Notes: a model not told the origin generated them from the sequence alone. A stretch of 14,834 bases of DNA from Melioribacter roseus (GCA_020724325.1 DYHC01000016.1:1-14834), one strand, 5' to 3'. Positions 6,081 through 14,436 are shown, counted from the first letter of the stretch. Translations and numbers: made by a program.

Positions 6081-7112
6081 ATGAAAAAAAATTTAATTGC
6101 CATTGTAATATTATTTGCTCTCGGTTCATGTAATACTTCACAACAGAATTTAAAAGTGAAGCTAATTAATGAGAAATTTCAAACGATGAGCATTGAAGCG
6201 GATAATGTAGATTCGCCGGTATTCTGGAAAGGGAATAACGGCGAGGAATGGATTATTTCTACAGCAAAAGGAACTCATCAGCTAATTATCGATAATGCAG
6301 TTACCGGGGTTAACATAAAACGTATTGGCTCTGCTGGCTCCGGCAAAGGACAGTTTTTACGCCCGAACGGAATATCCGTAGTGGACAATCTTTTATTTGT
6401 AGTTGAGAGAGATAATCACCGGGTTCAAGTTCTTTCTTTACCCGATTTTAATTCACTGGGTACTTTTGGAGATTCTACTCTTATCAAACCGTACGGAATT
6501 TATTTATTTAAGGAATATGAAAATTATACAGTCTTTGTTACTGATAATTATGAGTTCGAAAAAGATATTATTCCCGCCGATTCCTTGCTCGGTAAGCGTG
6601 TTCAGAAATTTTCAGTAACTATTAAAGATAAACAAATCGTTGCCGCGTTCATTGGTTATATAGGTGAAATAAAGGGTAAAGGTGTACTAAGAGTAGTAGA
6701 ATCAATTTTCGGAGACCCTGAAAATAAATTGTTATTGATTGCTGAAGAAGATACTACACAATCATCAATTAAGGTCTATAACTTAAATGGAAGCTATACC
6801 GGAAAAAATTTTGGTTCAGGAATTTTCCACGGGCAGGTTGAAGGTATAGCTCTTTATGATGGAAGTGACGGCAACGGGTTCTGGTTTATTACAGATCAGT
6901 CCTATACTAAAAATACTTTTTATATATTTGATAGGAAAACTTTTGAGCTTGAAGGTGCGTTTAGCGGTCCGAATACTAAAAACACAGATGGTATCTGGCT
7001 AACTCAAACTCCTTTTAAGAATTTTCCGGGCGGTGCATTTATTGCGGTCAATAACGACAGAAATGTTTCTGTTTTCGATCTGAATGAAATTATGGATATC
7101 CTAAATAAATAA
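6081..7112 (+). CDS. beta-propeller phytase-like lipoprotein
   Basis: A 343-residue product from ATG 6081 (the TTG at 6072 would add only M-R-K and sits in the ribosome site TTGAGGA). It has a lipoprotein signal with L14-G-S-C17, so it is probably anchored to a membrane by lipid. Blocks resembling beta-propeller (3-)phytase are D-x-V-D-S-P-V-F-W (41-49, family D-D-P-A-I-W), R-V-V-E followed by L-L-L-I-A-E-E-D (204-224), V-E-G-I-A-L-Y-D-G-S-D-G-N-G-F-W (253-268), D-G-I-W (303-306), and V-N-N-D-R-N-V-S-V-F-D-L-N-E-I (323-337). An NHL-like segment (P-N-G-I ... R-D-N-H-R-V-Q-V, 95-118) also fits a propeller. Such enzymes release phosphate from phytate with calcium. Whether all calcium and phosphate ligands are kept needs alignment. 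It may instead be a non-catalytic propeller. The receptor upstream would import products or substrate. Confidence 0.78.
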   Translation: MKKNLIAIVILFALGSCNTSQQNLKVKLINEKFQTMSIEADNVDSPVFWKGNNGEEWIISTAKGTHQLIIDNAVTGVNIKRIGSAGSGKGQFLRPNGISVVDNLLFVVERDNHRVQVLSLPDFNSLGTFGDSTLIKPYGIYLFKEYENYTVFVTDNYEFEKDIIPADSLLGKRVQKFSVTIKDKQIVAAFIGYIGEIKGKGVLRVVESIFGDPENKLLLIAEEDTTQSSIKVYNLNGSYTGKNFGSGIFHGQVEGIALYDGSDGNGFWFITDQSYTKNTFYIFDRKTFELEGAFSGPNTKNTDGIWLTQTPFKNFPGGAFIAVNNDRNVSVFDLNEIMDILNK

Positions 7113-7134
7113 CGCAGATGGAGATTTTGGAGCT

Positions 7135-7166
7135 TGCTGCTGGAGGTAGCATTAATTCTGTTTTTT
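7135..7166 (+). terminator. weak candidate terminator after the phytase-like gene
   Basis: TGCTGC (7135-7140) can pair with GTAGCA (7146-7151) with one G-T pair, and six T occur at 7161-7166. The nine-base gap between stem and T tract makes this a poor terminator. Confidence 0.25.
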
Positions 7167-7176
7167 AATAGAGACA

Positions 7177-7222
7177 AATATTTCTGTTAATATTTCTTTT
7201 CCTGATCAAGATCTTGATCAGG
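7177..7222. promoter_or_regulatory. direct repeat and perfect 22-nt palindrome before the PhzF-like gene
   Basis: AATATTTCTGTT (7177-7188) is repeated as AATATTTCTTTT (7189-7200), 11 of 12 identical. Immediately after, 7201-7222 is a perfect palindrome: CCTGATCAAGA followed by its exact reverse complement. As RNA it could form a 9-bp stem with a 4-nt loop, and ATTATTATTTT follows. It may be an operator for a dimeric repressor or a terminator for the upstream gene. Its end is 23 bp before the next ATG, so it would lie in or near the 5' leader. Confidence 0.5.
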
Positions 7223-7245
7223 ATTATTATTTTAAGGGTGAGAAT

Positions 7246-8034
7246 ATGATGCTTCCAATTTATCAGGTCGATGCATTCACAAACAAATTGTTTGGCGGTA
7301 ACCCAGCTGCAGTAGTTCCGCTTGATAAATGGCTTGATGACGAAACAATGCAAACCATTGCTGCCGAAGACAATCTTGCCGAAACTGCTTTCTTTATCAA
7401 AGAAAATAGAAATTATCATATACGATGGATGACGCCGCTTAAAGAAGTAAATCTATGCGGACACGCTACGCTTGCAGCAGCTTTTGTAATATTCAACTTT
7501 GTTGAAAAGGAAATCAATAAAATTAATTTCAATTCAAGAAGCGGGATTCTTTCTGTTGAAAAAAGCGGCGAATTTCTTACTCTCGATTTCCCTTCTAATA
7601 TTCCTGAATCAACCGAACGACCGTCTCATTTATCTGATTGTTTTGAGGTAGAGCCGGTTGAAATTCTTAATGGTGGAGAATATCTGGTTCTCGTCTTTGA
7701 GTCGGAAGAATTCATAAAAAATTATAAACCCAACTTCAACCTGTTAAAGCTGCTTCATCCTGTTCATATGATTATTACTGCTCCTGGCAGCAATGTCGAT
7801 TTTGTTTCGCGTATGTTCGCGCCGAACCTTGGTATAAACGAAGACCCTGTAACCGGCTCGGCGCATACGGTTTTAACTCCTTACTGGTCCAAACGGCTAG
7901 GAAAACAGAAATTAATTGCCCATCAATTATCCGAACGCGGAGGAGAACTAATTTGCGAAAACCTTGGGCAACGAGTAAGAATTAGTGGAAAAGCTGTTCT
8001 CTATCTAACCGGAAATATATTTTTGTATTTTTGA
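7246..8034 (+). CDS. PhzF-family isomerase/epimerase
   Basis: The 262-residue product has the full set of PhzF motifs: Y-Q-V-D-A-F (6-11), F-G-G-N-P-A-A-V-V (16-24), L-A-E-T-A-F-F with the catalytic-type glutamate E46, L-C-G-H-A-T (70-75, H73), and D-P-V-T-G-S-A-H (200-207, D200). These match the Glu, His and Asp of the active site of PhzF, the phenazine-pathway isomerase. The length is normal for the family and the two-fold diaminopimelate-epimerase-like fold is expected. No other phenazine genes are nearby, so a phenazine role is unlikely. Most family members outside phenazine clusters are of unknown substrate. Two adjacent ATG codons (7246, 7249) follow AAGGGTGAG; either could be used. Cytoplasmic, with no signal peptide. 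Probably its own transcription unit, between a palindrome upstream and a hairpin downstream. Confidence 0.9.
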   Translation: MMLPIYQVDAFTNKLFGGNPAAVVPLDKWLDDETMQTIAAEDNLAETAFFIKENRNYHIRWMTPLKEVNLCGHATLAAAFVIFNFVEKEINKINFNSRSGILSVEKSGEFLTLDFPSNIPESTERPSHLSDCFEVEPVEILNGGEYLVLVFESEEFIKNYKPNFNLLKLLHPVHMIITAPGSNVDFVSRMFAPNLGINEDPVTGSAHTVLTPYWSKRLGKQKLIAHQLSERGGELICENLGQRVRISGKAVLYLTGNIFLYF

Positions 8035-8065
8035 TTTATAATAATTTCTGCATATTATACCCACA

Positions 8066-8090
8066 AAATTTTTCGTAGTGCGAAAAATTT
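8066..8090. terminator. perfect AT-rich hairpin after the PhzF-like gene
   Basis: AAATTTTTCG (8066-8075) and CGAAAAATTT (8081-8090) form a 10-bp perfect stem with a 5-nt loop, 31 nt past the stop. No T tract follows, so it could be a Rho-independent terminator only in a loose sense. It could instead be an mRNA 3'-end stabiliser or part of the leader of the following operon, whose first ATG is about 40 nt away. Confidence 0.45.
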
Positions 8091-8131
8091 GCACAAACGT
8101 CTATTTTACAGCTTCATTTTTTATGGTTACG

Positions 8132-9100
8132 ATGAAAAAACATATTCCAGGATTAATTACTCTATTTATTGCTCTTGAACTTTTTGCCTGTGATGCAGAG
8201 AGATTAAATCCTCTCGATCCACAAAATCCCGATTATAAACTTGTTTACATCGAGGGCTCTATAAAAACAAAATCATTACCTCAGCAGCCGGTTGCCGGTG
8301 TTAAAATTTTTTGGAAAGGGCAAAATATTTTTACACAAACAGATCAAAATGGAAATTTTAGAATTGATGACCTTACAAAAATTGATGGAACTCTGCTTGT
8401 TGAAAAAGAAGGCTATTCTAAGGATTCTATATTTGTTACATGGGGCGTACAAAAAAATATACGAGCCGATTTTATACTAAATGCAATTCCGGTTTTAAGT
8501 CAATACTATTTATTCACTACAGTTCAAAATAATTATCCCGATGTTCAAAATATAAGTTTAACCGCTCAAGTTAATGTTAATGACCTGGATGATAAAATTG
8601 ATTCTGTTTTCTTAAGGTGCATTTCATTAAATTTTTCGAAGAGGTTAACTTTTAATTCAGCACTCAATCAATACACCGGAACATATACTTCAGAAGACTT
8701 AAAAGTTGCAGCTCTGGATGTAGCAATTGGTCAAAAATTCGAAATAGTTACAATTGATGATTCAAAGCGTTCTTTTGTAGTTGGAAATTCTAACCTGATG
8801 AGAATTATTAAACAGGAAGTAATTGCCAGGGAACCACTTAATAAAATTGCTGTTAGTTCTAAACCAACTCTTAAATGGTTTAGGTTTCTTCCCGGCTTTA
8901 ACTTTAAATATATGGTAGAAATTAACACGGACGAATTCCAGCACAAACTTGTCTGGAAGAAAGAAAATATTTCCAAAGATAGTATTGAATTAGTGCCGGA
9001 TATTATTTTATCCCCGGGCGAATATTTCTGGGTAATCTGGTGTATAGACGATTTTGGAAACCGAAGCAAATCGAAACCGGCTTCGTTCGTGGTTGAATAA
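8132..9100 (+). CDS. lipoprotein with Ig-like/carboxypeptidase-regulatory-like and FN3-like domains
   Basis: From ATG 8132 the product has 322 residues. It begins with a lipoprotein signal ending L17-F-A-C20, and the mature part starts [11 protein letters not shown], a linker style common in Ignavibacteria-like lipoproteins. Residues about 38-115 look like a carboxypeptidase-regulatory-like beta-sandwich (V-A-G-V-K-I-F ... T-D-Q-N-G-N-F-R-I ... K-E-G-Y). Residues about 250-322 resemble a fibronectin-III-like sandwich (P-T-L-K-W ... [14 protein letters not shown]). No enzyme motif is seen. ATG 8123 (M-V-T-M-K-K) is an alternative start. A GTG farther up at 8078 falls inside a hairpin and is not credible. 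No clear ribosome site is visible. It is the first gene of a tight five-gene run; the next gene starts 5 bp after its stop. A role as envelope sensor or scaffold is inferred from context only. Confidence 0.75.
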   Translation: MKKHIPGLITLFIALELFACDAERLNPLDPQNPDYKLVYIEGSIKTKSLPQQPVAGVKIFWKGQNIFTQTDQNGNFRIDDLTKIDGTLLVEKEGYSKDSIFVTWGVQKNIRADFILNAIPVLSQYYLFTTVQNNYPDVQNISLTAQVNVNDLDDKIDSVFLRCISLNFSKRLTFNSALNQYTGTYTSEDLKVAALDVAIGQKFEIVTIDDSKRSFVVGNSNLMRIIKQEVIAREPLNKIAVSSKPTLKWFRFLPGFNFKYMVEINTDEFQHKLVWKKENISKDSIELVPDIILSPGEYFWVIWCIDDFGNRSKSKPASFVVE

Positions 9101-9105
9101 ATATT

Positions 9106-10599
9106 ATGAAAAATCTATTGACTGAAAATATAAGCCATGTAAAAAATCTTTCGCGCGAAGAATTCGAAGCATTATACGAGTTTACTCAAATATTAAATTC
9201 TGCCACTCAACAAGAATCTCTTATTGAAGATACAATAGATATAGTAATTAAACTTATAAATGCCGAGCGTGGAATATTTGTTAAATATGATGAGCCGACT
9301 AATAATTTTTCAATTATAACCGGAAGAAAAATTTCGAGCGAGAACATTACAGACCTTGGTGAATTTTCTTCGGGAATTCTTCAAAAAGTAATAAAAGAAA
9401 AGAAACCTCTTTTATATCATGATGTAATGAGCGATCCACACCTATCGCAGTTTGAAAGTGTACAGATTCACAGAATAAAATCCGTTATAGGAGTTCCGAT
9501 TAACAGAAACGGAAAAGTATGGGGAGTTATTATTGCTGACAGCACTTTGGACCGCCGTGAATTTACCGAAGAAAATTTAGTCTTTCTAAATTTCTTTTCG
9601 AACCTTGTTTCTCTTGCCCTTGATAAAATTTTGAAATTAGAGGAGCTCGAAAAAGAGAACATTATTCTTACTAACAAACTTCAATCCACAGAAGAAATTC
9701 CGGAAATGATTGGCACAAGCCATGTAATGCGAAATCTTTCACAGCTTATTTACAAGGTTGCTCAGACGGATGCAACTGTACTAATAGTTGGCGAAAGCGG
9801 AACAGGAAAAGAAGTTGCAGCAAAAGCAATTCATCAGCTAAGTAAAAGAAAGGGGAAACCTTTCCTTGCTCAATTTTGCGGTTCAATTCCGGATAACCTT
9901 CTTGAAAGTGAATTATTCGGTTACAAAAAAGGTGCTTTTACAGGAGCCAATGCAGATAAACAGGGATTGATTGAAGCCGCCGAGGGCGGTACATTTTTTC
10001 TTGATGAAATTGGAGATATTTCAAACGCACTTCAAGCTAAACTTTTAAGAGTTCTTGAAAGCAAAGAAATTATACGTCTGGGCGATACAAAAGTTAAAAA
10101 AGCAGATGTTAGAATTATTGCAGCAACTAATAAGGATTTACACTCACTTACAAAAGAAGGGCAGTTTAGAGAAGATCTCTTTTACAGGTTGAATGTTTTT
10201 CCAATAAAAATGCCTCCGCTTAGAGAACGGAGAGAAGATATTCCTGTTCTTGCAAGTTTCTTTGCTAAAAAGTTAGGCAGGAAAGAAATTCTAATTGAGC
10301 CGGCTGCAATTAAAAAATTGGAAAATTATTATTGGCCGGGCAATATAAGGCAGCTTATTAACGTTATTCAAAGAGCTTTGATCTTGAGCGATACAAATAA
10401 AATTTCAAGTGAACATATTATTTTAGAAGACAGCAGAGACCTTGCAGACTTCAAAGGATCGTTGCACGAGTTTGAAATGCTTCTGTTGAAGAAAAGGTTA
10501 GATGAATTTAACGGCAACAGAACTTTAACTGCAAAATCGTTAGATGTATCCGTTAGATGGATCCAACTCAAACTAAAAGAAATGGGTGAAAACTTATAG
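9106..10599 (+). CDS. sigma-54-dependent transcriptional activator (GAF-AAA+-Fis)
   Basis: The 497-residue product has three parts. An N-terminal GAF-like sensory domain covers about 22-175 and a short linker helix follows at 176-195. The AAA+ sigma-54 interaction domain covers about 200-430: Walker A G-E-S-G-T-G-K-E (229-236), [15 protein letters not shown] with the GAFTGA loop at 276-281, Walker B F-F-L-D-E-I-G-D (297-304), arginine-finger region F-R-E-D-L-F-Y-R (354-361), and W-P-G-N-I-R-Q-L (410-417). A Fis-type helix-turn-helix is at about 455-495 ([17 protein letters not shown]). There is no receiver domain, so input is by ligand binding to GAF or by contact with a partner, perhaps the kinase encoded next. 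It remodels sigma-54 RNA polymerase at -24/-12 promoters. One such promoter match lies just after this operon (14437-14451). It starts 5 bp after the lipoprotein gene and overlaps the kinase gene by one base. Confidence 0.95.
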   Translation: MKNLLTENISHVKNLSREEFEALYEFTQILNSATQQESLIEDTIDIVIKLINAERGIFVKYDEPTNNFSIITGRKISSENITDLGEFSSGILQKVIKEKKPLLYHDVMSDPHLSQFESVQIHRIKSVIGVPINRNGKVWGVIIADSTLDRREFTEENLVFLNFFSNLVSLALDKILKLEELEKENIILTNKLQSTEEIPEMIGTSHVMRNLSQLIYKVAQTDATVLIVGESGTGKEVAAKAIHQLSKRKGKPFLAQFCGSIPDNLLESELFGYKKGAFTGANADKQGLIEAAEGGTFFLDEIGDISNALQAKLLRVLESKEIIRLGDTKVKKADVRIIAATNKDLHSLTKEGQFREDLFYRLNVFPIKMPPLRERREDIPVLASFFAKKLGRKEILIEPAAIKKLENYYWPGNIRQLINVIQRALILSDTNKISSEHIILEDSRDLADFKGSLHEFEMLLLKKRLDEFNGNRTLTAKSLDVSVRWIQLKLKEMGENL

Positions 10600-12170
10600 T
10601 GTTAGGTATAACAACAGAAATATTGTTCGATAAATTCGAAATTCTAGAGGTTCTTAAAAAAGACGAGCACGCTGCCGTTTTTCTTGCCAACCATATTTAC
10701 CTGAGTAAAAAAATTATTCTTAAAGTGCTTAACACTCAAAAAATTTCAGATCATGCTCTGGTAGAAAGATTTAGAAGAGAAGCCAAACTTCTTGCTAAGT
10801 TAGATCACCCGAATATAATCAAAGTCTTAGATTTCGGAACAGCAAAAGAATATTTCTACATTTCATTCGAGTATATTGACGGTGTAAGTCTTCGGAACGT
10901 TCTTAAAACAAAAACACTTGATCAAGGACAAAAAGAAAAATTAATGATGCAGCTTCTTAAATCATTAGATTTTGCTCATTCCTATCAGATTGTTCACCGT
11001 GATATAAAACCGGAAAATATTTTTATTGATAAGAACTTTAATTTGAAACTTGGGGATTTCGGACTGGCTCTTTCTGCAGAAGATAATTTTGTTACAAATC
11101 CGTATTCCATTGTTGGAACCCCGAGTTATATGTCGCCAGAACAGGTCCGCGGTGCAAAACTTAATAACCAATCCGATCTTTTCTCTGCCGGCGTAGTTTT
11201 ATTCGAATTGTTTACCGGTAAAAATCCCTTTCTGAAAGAGAACGTAAGCTTAACGCTGAATGAAATAATCGGTTTTGATGAAGAAAATTTGAAAACCCAA
11301 ACAGAAAAACTTTCGGAACCGTTGAATAAAATTTTAACCCGGTTACTGCAGAAAAATCTTGCCCGGAGATATTCTTCTGCTAAAGAAATATTAAATGAGC
11401 TGAACATTGAAAATGAATATCCTACAATAACCGCCGAGCAGTTCGAAAAAGAAAACAACCGGTCGAAAAGAAGATTATTAGCCGCTATAATAATTTCGGT
11501 AATTGCAATTTCTATACTTGTGTTATTACGGATCGAAAAACCAACAAAAGAAAACATTCCTGATAATGTGGAGCAGAAAATTAATACAGAAGGAAACCAA
11601 ACATCAAAACAAATTCCCGTTGTAAAAAAAGATGAGCAACCCGCAATGCAAGACGATGCTAATAAGGATAATCTTATTAATCCGTTGATAGATCAGAATG
11701 ATAACAATAAGATCGAACAGGCAAAAAATCCTCTGGCGGTTAGATACGGGCAGCTTGCAATTGATATTAGACCGTATGCAGAGGTTTATATTGATGGAGA
11801 AAAAGTTGGGCTTTCTCCGTTTAACAAACCATTAACATATCAGGAAGGCGAGCATACAATAAAACTGATTCATCCGGATTATCCGGTCTATACTGATGTG
11901 TTTAAAATTAATCCTGGCGAAACTACAAGATTAAAAATATCGCTGGAATCTACTATCGGTTATATCAGATGCCGTGTTTTACCCTGGGGAAACGTTTACG
12001 TTAATGACGACTTTAAAGGAACAACTCCATTACCCGAAAAGGAATTAATAAGAGTAGCTCCCGGTCCTGTCCGATTGGTTATTAAGCACCCTGATTATAG
12101 AGAAGTTGATACTACATTTACAATAAGCAGGGGCGACACATTAAATTTCAGATATACTTTGAGAAAATAA
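10599..12170 (+). CDS. membrane Ser/Thr protein kinase with two PEGA domains
   Basis: Translation begins at GTG 10599, sharing one base with the preceding TAG; GGGTGA (10584-10589) could serve as ribosome site. The kinase domain is at about 12-270: K42 (I-L-K-V-L), helix-C E61, H-R-D-I-K-P-E-N (133-140, catalytic D135), D-F-G (153-155), G-T-P-S-Y-M-S-P-E (173-181) and the later D-x-x-x-x-G (193-198). The nucleotide loop is odd: where the family has L-G-x-G-x-x-G-x-V-Y the protein reads L19-K-K-D-E-H-A-A-V-F28, with no glycine. One membrane helix (about 292-310) is followed by a polar linker and two extracytoplasmic PEGA domains (about 385-449 and 454-521; V-Y-I-D-G-E-K-V-G-x-S-P and V-Y-V-N-D-D-F-K-G-T-T-P). 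The layout is that of bacterial eukaryote-like receptor kinases (PknB type, with PEGA in place of PASTA). It may phosphorylate the activator upstream or another protein. Confidence 0.93.
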   Translation: MLGITTEILFDKFEILEVLKKDEHAAVFLANHIYLSKKIILKVLNTQKISDHALVERFRREAKLLAKLDHPNIIKVLDFGTAKEYFYISFEYIDGVSLRNVLKTKTLDQGQKEKLMMQLLKSLDFAHSYQIVHRDIKPENIFIDKNFNLKLGDFGLALSAEDNFVTNPYSIVGTPSYMSPEQVRGAKLNNQSDLFSAGVVLFELFTGKNPFLKENVSLTLNEIIGFDEENLKTQTEKLSEPLNKILTRLLQKNLARRYSSAKEILNELNIENEYPTITAEQFEKENNRSKRRLLAAIIISVIAISILVLLRIEKPTKENIPDNVEQKINTEGNQTSKQIPVVKKDEQPAMQDDANKDNLINPLIDQNDNNKIEQAKNPLAVRYGQLAIDIRPYAEVYIDGEKVGLSPFNKPLTYQEGEHTIKLIHPDYPVYTDVFKINPGETTRLKISLESTIGYIRCRVLPWGNVYVNDDFKGTTPLPEKELIRVAPGPVRLVIKHPDYREVDTTFTISRGDTLNFRYTLRK

Positions 12171-12177
12171 TTTTTTG

Positions 12178-13503
12178 ATGAAAAAGAAATTTTATATCGT
12201 ATTACTTCTTGTCTTAACAGCCGGCTGCATAAAAGCTCAGGAGGCAAAATATATTTGGAACGTACGCGGCAGCATGAAATATCCGGTATCGGGCGCACAG
12301 GTGGTTTACGATATTGCTGCAAGCAGCGATAAAATATATTTACTTGGAGGTTACTCAGATTCTTTACAAAGCGAAGTAGATTGGATTCAGGAATATGATG
12401 TTGTTAAAAATTCCTGGCGAATTGTTGGACGAATGCTGCAGCCTCGCGAACAATTTGTTGCAGATATCTGGAAAAATAGTATTATGTATTTTGGCGGTGC
12501 AGTTGGATCTTCCACAGATAAAAATTCAATTGAAACATGGGATTACAAAATTGTTACCAATTTACCTTCTGTATATGATAGAGCAAAAAATTTTGGAAGG
12601 TCCTTTTCAACCGGTCAAATTGTAGGAAACACGTTATACATAATTGGCGGTAATCCCTCTACACAGAGTGATACGCTTGATTATATTGTTGGTTATAACC
12701 TCGATACTAAACAGGTGGGCTTTACTTTTAAGTCTCCTTCCGCAAATACTTTTAGTCAAAGAATGACTTTTATAGTTTCTCCTTACATTTATATTTTCGG
12801 CGGAGTGTTAAACGGTGTAACAAATACAATTCAGCGCTTTAACATTAGTCAGCAGAAGTTAGAGAACCTTACAGAAAAATTGTTAGATGTACGCGCCGCC
12901 GGCTCTGCGGTTTATAATCCGCTTAGTCAAAAAGGATTTATTATAGGCGGATATAATGAAAAATTTGGCGCTCTAAATACGGTAGAAGAAATTGAATTTC
13001 TTCCCGATGGTACTCTTTCTATAAAACCTGGACCGCCTTTAACTTATGCAAGAACCAATCTAATGGCGGTTGCATATAAAAACGGACTTGTTGCTGTCTT
13101 TGGCGGCAGAACCGATAGAGGTCATTCCGGAAGCACCGTTCCTTATTTTGAAATTTTAGAACTCGTTACTTCTGTTGAGGCAGAGAAAGAAAATCTTCCG
13201 TTAACACATAAACTTTGGCAAAATTATCCTAATCCGTTTAACCCATCAACAAATATAGCGTTCGACATTGCTGCCGAAGCAAATTTGTCTTTAGATATTT
13301 ATAACACAATTGGCGAACACATTATTACACTTCTTAATTCCTATAAAGTACCCGGCTCATATATTAAAACATGGAATGGAACGGACAAATTTGGTAAAAT
13401 GGTGCCAAGTGGAGTTTACTTTGTTACTCTTAAAATAAATAGTAATTCTTTCAAAGATAGAAGCACATCTATTCTAACTCAAAAAATGTTACTTATCAAA
13501 TGA
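12178..13503 (+). CDS. secreted Kelch-repeat protein with T9SS type-A sorting domain
   Basis: The 441-residue product starts at ATG 12178, 7 bp after the kinase stop; the TTG at 12175 is immediately before it and unlikely. The signal peptide is residues 1-21, probably cut after A20-Q21. The T-A-G-C at 14-17 is a weak lipobox, and the sorting domain argues against lipidation. Six Kelch motifs, each with a double glycine after hydrophobic residues, are at G57-58, G106-107, G157-158, G208-209, G257-258 and G309-310, so a complete six-bladed propeller is expected. Residues about 345-441 are a T9SS type-A sorting domain: W-Q-N-Y-P-N-P-F-N-P (347-356), I-Y-N-T-I-G-E (374-380), P-S-G-V-Y-F (410-415) and the ending K-M-L-L-I-K. 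The propeller probably binds a ligand or protein at the cell surface. Its stop overlaps the next start (ATGA at 13500-13503). Confidence 0.9.
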   Translation: MKKKFYIVLLLVLTAGCIKAQEAKYIWNVRGSMKYPVSGAQVVYDIAASSDKIYLLGGYSDSLQSEVDWIQEYDVVKNSWRIVGRMLQPREQFVADIWKNSIMYFGGAVGSSTDKNSIETWDYKIVTNLPSVYDRAKNFGRSFSTGQIVGNTLYIIGGNPSTQSDTLDYIVGYNLDTKQVGFTFKSPSANTFSQRMTFIVSPYIYIFGGVLNGVTNTIQRFNISQQKLENLTEKLLDVRAAGSAVYNPLSQKGFIIGGYNEKFGALNTVEEIEFLPDGTLSIKPGPPLTYARTNLMAVAYKNGLVAVFGGRTDRGHSGSTVPYFEILELVTSVEAEKENLPLTHKLWQNYPNPFNPSTNIAFDIAAEANLSLDIYNTIGEHIITLLNSYKVPGSYIKTWNGTDKFGKMVPSGVYFVTLKINSNSFKDRSTSILTQKMLLIK

Positions 13504-14303
13504 AAAAAAATCTTGTTTTATTACTATTAATTTTCGCTGCAAAAATTTCTGCGCAGGAAGTATCTTTCAATCAAATTAAAGAACAGCATGAAGCTTTTGA
13601 ATATGAAAGAGTAATTCAATTATCAAACACTTTTATTAAACAAGGAGGTATTTCCGACTCGCTTAAAATAGAAGTCTATCAAATGCGGGTTGTAGCGTTT
13701 TACTCTTTGGGCGATGAACAGTCAACACAAAACAGTTTTAAGGAAATATTGAAGATAAACAGAAACTATGCGCCGGATCCGTCAAGAATTTCTCCGCGGC
13801 TAATTACTATTTTTCAAGCTGTAAAAGAAAATTACTTGAATTCATTGGTACAGGAAACAGCCAAAAAGGATGCCGCGGGTCAACCCGAAAAGATATTTAC
13901 TCCTTCTCATCTAAAAAGTGCTGCATTCAAAAATATATTTGTTCCGGGCTGGGGTCAAATTTCAAATGGATACTCTACAAAAGGATATCTCTTCGCCGTA
14001 TCTTCTTCAATCAATCTGGCGGCAATGATCTATTTTATTTTCGATACCAAGAATAAAGAAGACCGCTATTTAAAGGAGATAAATAAAAATCTCATTCAAG
14101 CCAAATATGATTCATTTAATAAGTCCTACAAAATAAGAAACACACTAATCGCTTCTTATTTAATAATTTGGCTTTATAGCCAGCTCGACCTGCACCTATT
14201 TAATAATAGAACTACCGACAGCTTTTCCGAATTAAACGAGATAGCAGCGGAAGGTATTAATTATCAGTTTAAGCTTAGCTGGAGGGTCCCATTCTCGCTA
14301 TAA
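13500..14303 (+). CDS. DUF5683-type membrane protein with TPR-like N-terminal part
   Basis: A 267-residue product with a signal peptide (1-19, ending K-I-S-A-Q). Residues about 22-115 are helical and resemble tetratricopeptide pairs (A-F-E-Y-E-R-V-I-Q-L-S ... V-A-F-Y-S-L-G-D ... F-K-E-I-L-K-I-N-R-N-Y-A-P-D), with the pattern seen in Bacteroidota proteins that end such a region with P-x-x-I-S-P-R. The second half matches the DUF5683 style: S-A-A-F-K-N-I-F-V-P-G-W-G-Q (140-153), hydrophobic segment about 162-181, a charged stretch, then a second hydrophobic segment about 213-229. Function of DUF5683 is unknown. It is the last gene of the operon, overlapping the Kelch gene by four bases (ATGA), which suggests translational coupling. 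It may be an inner-membrane or periplasmic partner of the kinase; this is inference from position. Confidence 0.85.
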   Translation: MKKNLVLLLLIFAAKISAQEVSFNQIKEQHEAFEYERVIQLSNTFIKQGGISDSLKIEVYQMRVVAFYSLGDEQSTQNSFKEILKINRNYAPDPSRISPRLITIFQAVKENYLNSLVQETAKKDAAGQPEKIFTPSHLKSAAFKNIFVPGWGQISNGYSTKGYLFAVSSSINLAAMIYFIFDTKNKEDRYLKEINKNLIQAKYDSFNKSYKIRNTLIASYLIIWLYSQLDLHLFNNRTTDSFSELNEIAAEGINYQFKLSWRVPFSL

Positions 14304-14316
14304 ACCATAGCATAAT

Positions 14317-14349
14317 TTTCATGCAGAACGAAAAATATTCGCACTGAAA
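14317..14349. promoter_or_regulatory. imperfect dyad, possible upstream activator site
   Basis: TTTCATGC (14317-14324) and GCACTGAAA (14341-14349) form an interrupted dyad, with CGAA/TTCG (14329-14332, 14338-14341) inside it. The centre is about 110 bp upstream of the -24/-12 element at 14437-14451, the usual distance for binding sites of sigma-54 activators. The dyad is imperfect and could be chance. Confidence 0.25.
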
Positions 14350-14436
14350 TCATCTCTACAACATTCGGATGAAATGATAAATCCTTTTTTATTTGCTTTT
14401 CATTGATTTTAAGTATGAGCAGTACAAAAAATTGAA

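Noticed and set aside
8078..8131. GTG start extending the lipoprotein gene upstream
   Set aside because: It would place 18 residues before a clear lipoprotein signal and begins inside the loop of a perfect hairpin.
8731..9069. 112-codon minus-strand frame
   Set aside because: Lies opposite the lipoprotein gene; no ribosome site or recognisable domain.
11126..11557. 143-codon minus-strand frame
   Set aside because: Antisense to the kinase catalytic and membrane regions, which have intact motifs.
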